A stretch of 64,000 nt of DNA, taken from assembly GCA_905221605.1 (NCBI GenBank), contig CAJNDS010002557.1, forward strand, positions 739,001-803,000. The letters run 5' to 3'. Below are positions 59,666 through 64,000 of this stretch, piece by piece. The stretch is from Symbiodinium natans (lineage: Eukaryota > Sar > Dinophyceae > Suessiales > Symbiodiniaceae). Position numbers and translations under genes: made by a program. Positions within the stretch are counted from its first letter, which is position 1. Every line of letters starts with the position of its first letter. The notes below the pieces were generated by a model. That model was not told the origin of the DNA. It did no database searches and was given only the letters and a program-made list of their open reading frames with translations.

Positions 59666-59855
59666 CCCTAAACCCTAAACCCTAAAACCTTCTGCGGTTT
59701 TGGGGCATGTGAGTTGGGTTCAAGGTATTGGGGAGTCAAGCCGGCTGCCACCTCCCTGGACCGGCGCAACCGACCAGGTTCAGGGTTTAGGGTTTAGGGT
59801 TTCGGGTTTAGGGTTTAGGGTTTCGGGTTTAGGGTTTAGGGTTTAGGGTTTAGGA
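59666..59855. repeat. Short CCCTAAA and TTTAGGG arrays
   Basis: CCCTAAA at 59666-59690. At 59779-59855 TTTAGGG is regularly interrupted by TTTCGGG. Confidence 0.85.
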
Positions 59856-60536
59856 GAGATGGCTTGGCTCGGGGTAAGCGGAAGCAGATCATGCGCTCCC
59901 AATACCCATAGCATCCTACCTCGACTCCCCGATCCCCAGGACGATCGCCTCAAGATCGTGGGGGACTCTAGGCAGCTGTCGACAATGCTTCTGCGTGGCT
60001 CGTCTGAGGAGCGTTGCCTCAGTTGCTAGGCCCGGAGTACCCTCAGCAATGAGGGGAAGTACCCTGCAATGCCCCAAACCGATTTTTTAAAAGAAAAGTG
60101 GGGATGGGTTCCGAAATCCGAAGGCCGTCAAGTTTGAAACCTCCGTTTGGTAGCATCTCCTGGAGGGGGTCCCCTTGAGGTTTCCCGGTGACAACTTGTA
60201 TTTGAGGGTATCCTAAACTCCTAAACCGAGTAGTTGAGTAGGTAGCCGTTAATGTTGCACCCTGTTTAGTATCGGCCCCCTCTTTAAAGACAAACTGGCC
60301 GAATTATTCAGGACATGCTGACTGTTTGGGAGTCCCTCTTTAAAGACAAATCGTCCGGGCGCCGTAAGAAAATTCCACGCGGCGCGCCTTTAAAAAAGAT
60401 AACCGGGCATCGCTGCCCCTTTTGAACTCCTCCCTATTGAAATCATATGAGCCCCCGGGCCGTGTAATCAGGATCCCATCCACCCCCGCGACTGCTCAAG
60501 GGGGGGGGGGGGGCCCACACACTAAACAGGGTGCAA
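59856..60536. other. No supported gene
   Basis: Mixed sequence. GCACCCTGTTTAGT at about 60259 is repeated inverted at about 60521, flanking roughly 260 bp. A G run lies at 60500-60512. Confidence 0.5.
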
Positions 60537-60588
60537 CATTAACCTTTTTGAGGAATGGCATCCCCTTATAATCCCAAAGGTTAACCTT
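60537..60588. mobile_element. Short inverted-repeat element, family 3 (copy 2)
   Basis: Matches 52800-52852 in TTAACCTTTTTG and the core CCCCTTATAATCCCAAAGG, and the following sequence (GGTACTGGACA versus GGTTACTGGACA) is also related. Confidence 0.65.
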
Positions 60589-60741
60589 TAATTCCTCCAG
60601 GTTACTGGACAACCAAGCAAATCCAGCCAAGACGAAGGCTCTGAGCACCTGCGCCCGTATTTGAGACAAAAGCCGCAAACCCAAAGCCCAAAGCCTCATC
60701 ACTCGGCTCTTGGGTGGTTTAAAAAATTGTGAAAACCCCTA

Positions 60742-61165
60742 AAACCTTAAACCCTAAACCCTAAATCCTAAACCCTAAACCCGAAACCCTGTTTGGGGCT
60801 AAGTCATGGGTTAGGGCCTACAGGAGTTTTTTCGAGGGCGGAAGGGTTCTGCCAGCTCTTGCAGCACCAACCCTGAACCTCAGAGCCCGCCACAAGAGCG
60901 CGTTGGAGGGTTTGGGTTAGGGCTTGGGCTCGCCCAAACCTAAACTTAGGGTTTAGGGCTTTAGGGTTCAGGGTTTAGGGTCTAGGGTTTAGGGCTTCCC
61001 TAAACTATACTCCTCGCCCCCCTATCCTTCTGCAACTACACAGGGGAGAGCCACACAACTGTCGGGTGCTTGGCGGGCGCCCCTTTCTTGGAGCTCCTTT
61101 GCCTGGCATACCGGGTGCTTTCAGGGTTTAGGGTTTAGGGGTTTAGGGGTTTCGGGGTTTAGGGT
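60742..61165. repeat. Degenerate telomere-like arrays
   Basis: CCCTAAA at 60742-60790, TTTAGGG-like at 60945-60990 and at 61120-61165, all with substitutions. Confidence 0.8.
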
Positions 61166-62306
61166 TTTGGGATGTAGCACTTGAGCTTCAGAGTGCAGGG
61201 CTTAAGGATTAGGAATTTGGGTCTTGGGGCTACTGACTCAGGGCTTAGGGTACTACAGGCTCCAGGGTTGAAAGGGCTGCGTAGTAGCCCCACTAAGCCC
61301 AGCAAACAGAGGAGAAGGGTTTAGGGTTCGGTGTTTAGGGTTTTGGGCTTGGTTTAGGGTTCAAGGGGCCTTGAAACCTGCATCTTGGCAAGCTTTGAGG
61401 GACCCGGCCTCGGAAATAGTGCGCGGGCCGGCTGTCTCTGGCTGGGCTCCCGATTGAATCTTCCTTCTTCGGTCTCGTTTTTGTGTTTTCGGGGAGTGTA
61501 TCCCTGTAAGCCCAAAATCCTAAACCCTAAAACGCACGCTCAAAGTCTGACCATAGGAGTTGGTTCGGACGAAGAGCTGCCCCATACCCCAAGGGGTCAC
61601 CTAACAAAGTTGGAGTCGGGGCTCCTGTTAAAGAACTTAAGCTAGGTCAACAGGATAAATGACGATGATCATCATCAAAAGAGTAAGAATCAGAAGAAGA
61701 ACGGCAACAGGAAGAGCAATCATCACCCGTTGTTACCGCCTGGAGCCCAAGAGTGCGTACCTGGCCAGGCTCTTCTGTTCAGACGAGCGCGATCATCTGC
61801 ACGAGTGCTTCTCTGCTGTGAGCCATGGCTCTTCGCACACGCGCCTTTGTGAAAATAAGGCGGAGAATGCTGCCATCACCGAGCCTTCACAGTGCCCGAC
61901 AACCCTGAGCGACCTCACGCCCTAAAGCCCTAAAACTCTCAAAGCCCGAAACCCTAAGCCCTAAACCCCGGACCCCAGGACAGCAACCCCACTTTCCTCC
62001 CCCAAACAACCCAAAAAACCCTAAACCCAATGTTGAAACCCAAAGACCGAAGGCTTTGGGTTTAGATGCGCAAGTTTCGTCTAGACTCAGCACTGCTTAG
62101 CAAAACTCTCAACCCCAACCCCCAAGCCCTTAACCCTGATTTCCCAACCCTTTAAATGAACCCTCGAGTGGGAAGGACTTTTAATCCCAGGTGGGAAGGC
62201 TAAGAGGTTGTTCGTTTGCTGACGTCCTTGACATGTTGATCCTCGTAACATCGCAAACAGTTGGAAGGCGTAGAGTCCAACATCTTCTACGCACATGATG
62301 CGTAGA
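61166..62306. other. About 1.1 kb without a supported gene
   Basis: Scattered single heptamers only. Frames up to 88 codons with no features. Confidence 0.5.
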
Positions 62307-62382
62307 GAGAGAGAGTGTGTGTGTGTACATATATGTATATGTATACCTATACGCATATGTATAGGCATATGTATGTGCGTAT
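62307..62382. repeat. (GA)n-(GT)n-(AT/GT) microsatellite
   Basis: GAGAGAGA then GTGTGTGT then mixed ATATGTAT and GTATGTGC units. Confidence 0.9.
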
Positions 62383-62645
62383 GTCGTTCTGTTGTGATCA
62401 TGTTTATAGAATATACAGTATAGAGTTTGATTAGACTTTAAAAAAGCATGCAGTCAACCATCAAGGAGTGCATCTTGAGCACGGAGCGACAACCATGGAG
62501 CGACAACCACCCTAAACCTTGAAACCAGTTACCCTAAACTTAGTAAGCCCTAAACAAGAAAGCCCTAAACCCTTTTAACCCAGAAAACCTTTAACCCAGC
62601 AAGTCCCAAACCCCCAACCCAAAACCATCACAAGTGAGGGATGCG

Positions 62646-63384
62646 GATCAAAAAAAATTATTTAGGATCAAGAAAAAAATTATTTAGGATCAAGAAAAAA
62701 ATTGTTTAGGATCAAGAAATAATTTATTCTGTTCTTCCGACGGAGAGAGGGAAGGGGAGGGAGGGAGGGAGAAAAGGAGGGAGGGAGGGAGCAAGGCAAT
62801 ACAATAATACTCAACAATATAGACAACAATGTACAATAATATGCAGGAATATACAATGTCATACAATAGTATACAAGAATTTCCACAACACTATGCCAGA
62901 ATATACATGCTTCAGAGTATACGCATTTTTTTGAAACTTCTAATGCCAAGATGCCCCCCGCATTGATTTGCAGCCTCTGCAAACTCAGAAATGCTGCTAT
63001 TTACAGTATTTCCAGCCTCTGAAATCGCAGAAATGCTGCTATTTTTAGTATTTGCAGCCTCTGGAAACTCAGAAATGCTGCAGTGTACAGTATTTCCAGC
63101 CTCTGAAAGCGCAGAACTGCTCAATATACAATATCTGTAGCCTCTCTGGAAACTCAGAAATGCTGCTATTTTCAGTAGTTCCCGCATAAATGCTGTGTTT
63201 TTTCGGTATTTTAGAGCTTGCGAAGCGGCAGAACTGCTGCATTTCTGAGCGTTTACAGCCTCCGCTCCGCTTGCAAGAAGCCTTCGGAGCCTTCAGTAAA
63301 TTATTTTTTGATCCCAAATAAGTTTTTTTTGATCCGCCTAGAAATAAAATATTGTTTGATCCCAAATAAATTTTTTTTGATCCC
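62646..63384. mobile_element. Foldback-type element with inverted GATCAAAAAAAATTATTT arms
   Basis: The left arm (62646-62725) has three to four units like GGATCAAGAAAAAAATTATT. The right arm (63293-63384) has the complement, TTTTTTTTGATCC, in three units. Between them are a GGGA-rich tract (62740-62790), an ACAATA-rich tract (62797-62880) and a 42-bp tandem repeat. No coding frame of note. Confidence 0.7.
62973..63270. repeat. 42-bp tandem repeat, about five units plus a degenerate one
   Basis: Units start GCCTCTG at 62973, 63015, 63057 and about 63099 and 63142, and contain AGAAATGCTGCTATTT. The fourth and fifth are more diverged. The repeat lies inside the foldback structure. Confidence 0.85.
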
Positions 63385-64000
63385 CTACCCGGGGACAAGT
63401 GACGTCTGAGGCAAGCGCTGAATGCGCGGCTGTTGGACAGCAACGGTAGCAGCGTCAAGGTAGAGCTCTTCGGCAGGAACTGGAGTTTGGGAATTTCGTT
63501 TTAGAGTTTAGGATTTAGGGTTGTAGTTTTTTTTTAAGCCTCACCACCTGCGCCTCTTCAGATGTTAGCTTGCCCATGCATCCGATACTGCTGAAACTAA
63601 CACAGGGGGCTGAAATCATTGTCAGTACTATCTGCTTACATTGATATAGGTTTTACGACATTAGGGGTACCTGTTGGGGTCCTGACTACAAGGAGATCCT
63701 ACCATTTGGGGTCCATATCAGGGGTCCCTTGTTATCGTAAACCCTCATACGTATATGTCTTATTCACAAGCTTAGTATAATGTAAACTACCCCGACTACC
63801 CATTGAACATGAAAGTGCCCTGAAGCAGCACGCGCCCTCGCCCGCTTTTTGTGTAGGGCCGAATGTTGTTTGGTCCTTTGTTTCAACTCTCTTTGGCTCA
63901 GTCATGGCCTGGGCTTATTCGAGAAGGCTTGGGGCAGCCAGGGGGTGAACCCAACTCCCGTTCCTCCCCAGCAGCCAAGCGCCAAACCAAACCCCAAGCC
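63385..64000. other. Right end of window, no supported gene
   Basis: Mixed sequence with one or two degenerate TTTAGGG units near 63500. No RNA gene, array or coding frame could be supported. Confidence 0.5.

Overview
The window looks like nuclear DNA of a dinoflagellate or close alveolate relative. The evidence is indirect. Telomere-type TTTAGGG/CCCTAAA arrays are scattered through most of it. The Ty1/copia polyprotein has features I associate with dinoflagellate elements: a CCCH zinc finger plus a CCHC knuckle in gag, a long integrase spacer, and membrane segments plus a Cys-rich tail after RNase H. There are no prokaryotic operons, rRNA genes or recognisable cellular housekeeping genes. 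No species can be named from the sequence alone.

Region 1 (1 to about 18.3 kb) is a plus-strand block of very long open frames. ORF A (3183-8114, 1643 codons) is followed 14 nt later by ORF B (8129-14842, about 2238 codons, broken by one TGA at 9251). ORF C (14805-16958) comes next, then about 1.3 kb without a convincing gene. None matches a family I can name with certainty. ORF A carries a possible ADP-ribosyltransferase-like HGT segment. ORF B has a paired Cx4CxxC cluster and a long coiled coil. ORF C has a Cys cluster, a Tpt1/KptA-like segment and an RG-rich tail. The first 3068 bases are a second copy (about 99.4% identical) of part of ORF B, separated from the rest by a 100-N assembly gap. 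The whole block, coding and non-coding, is densely marked on one strand only by GATAG (usually GGATAG). This is the most unusual signal in the window.

Region 2 (18.3-30.4 kb and 41-64 kb) has no convincing gene. It is a mosaic of short interstitial telomere-like arrays in both orientations, local variant arrays (CCCTGAA, CCCTACA, GGGCTTA, GGGGTTTT), homopolymers, microsatellites, several short inverted-repeat (MITE-like) families, a foldback structure and a 428-bp direct duplication. It resembles a subtelomeric or telomere-repeat-invaded landscape.

Region 3 (30385-40944) is a nearly complete Ty1/copia LTR retrotransposon on the minus strand. It has 403-bp LTRs differing at about one base and a 5-bp target duplication GGTTT lying in a telomere-like array. 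Its primer-binding site is complementary to the anticodon arm of initiator tRNA-Met. Gag-protease and integrase-RT-RNase H lie in two frames. The frame break falls inside integrase, and the first catalytic Asp appears to be missing.
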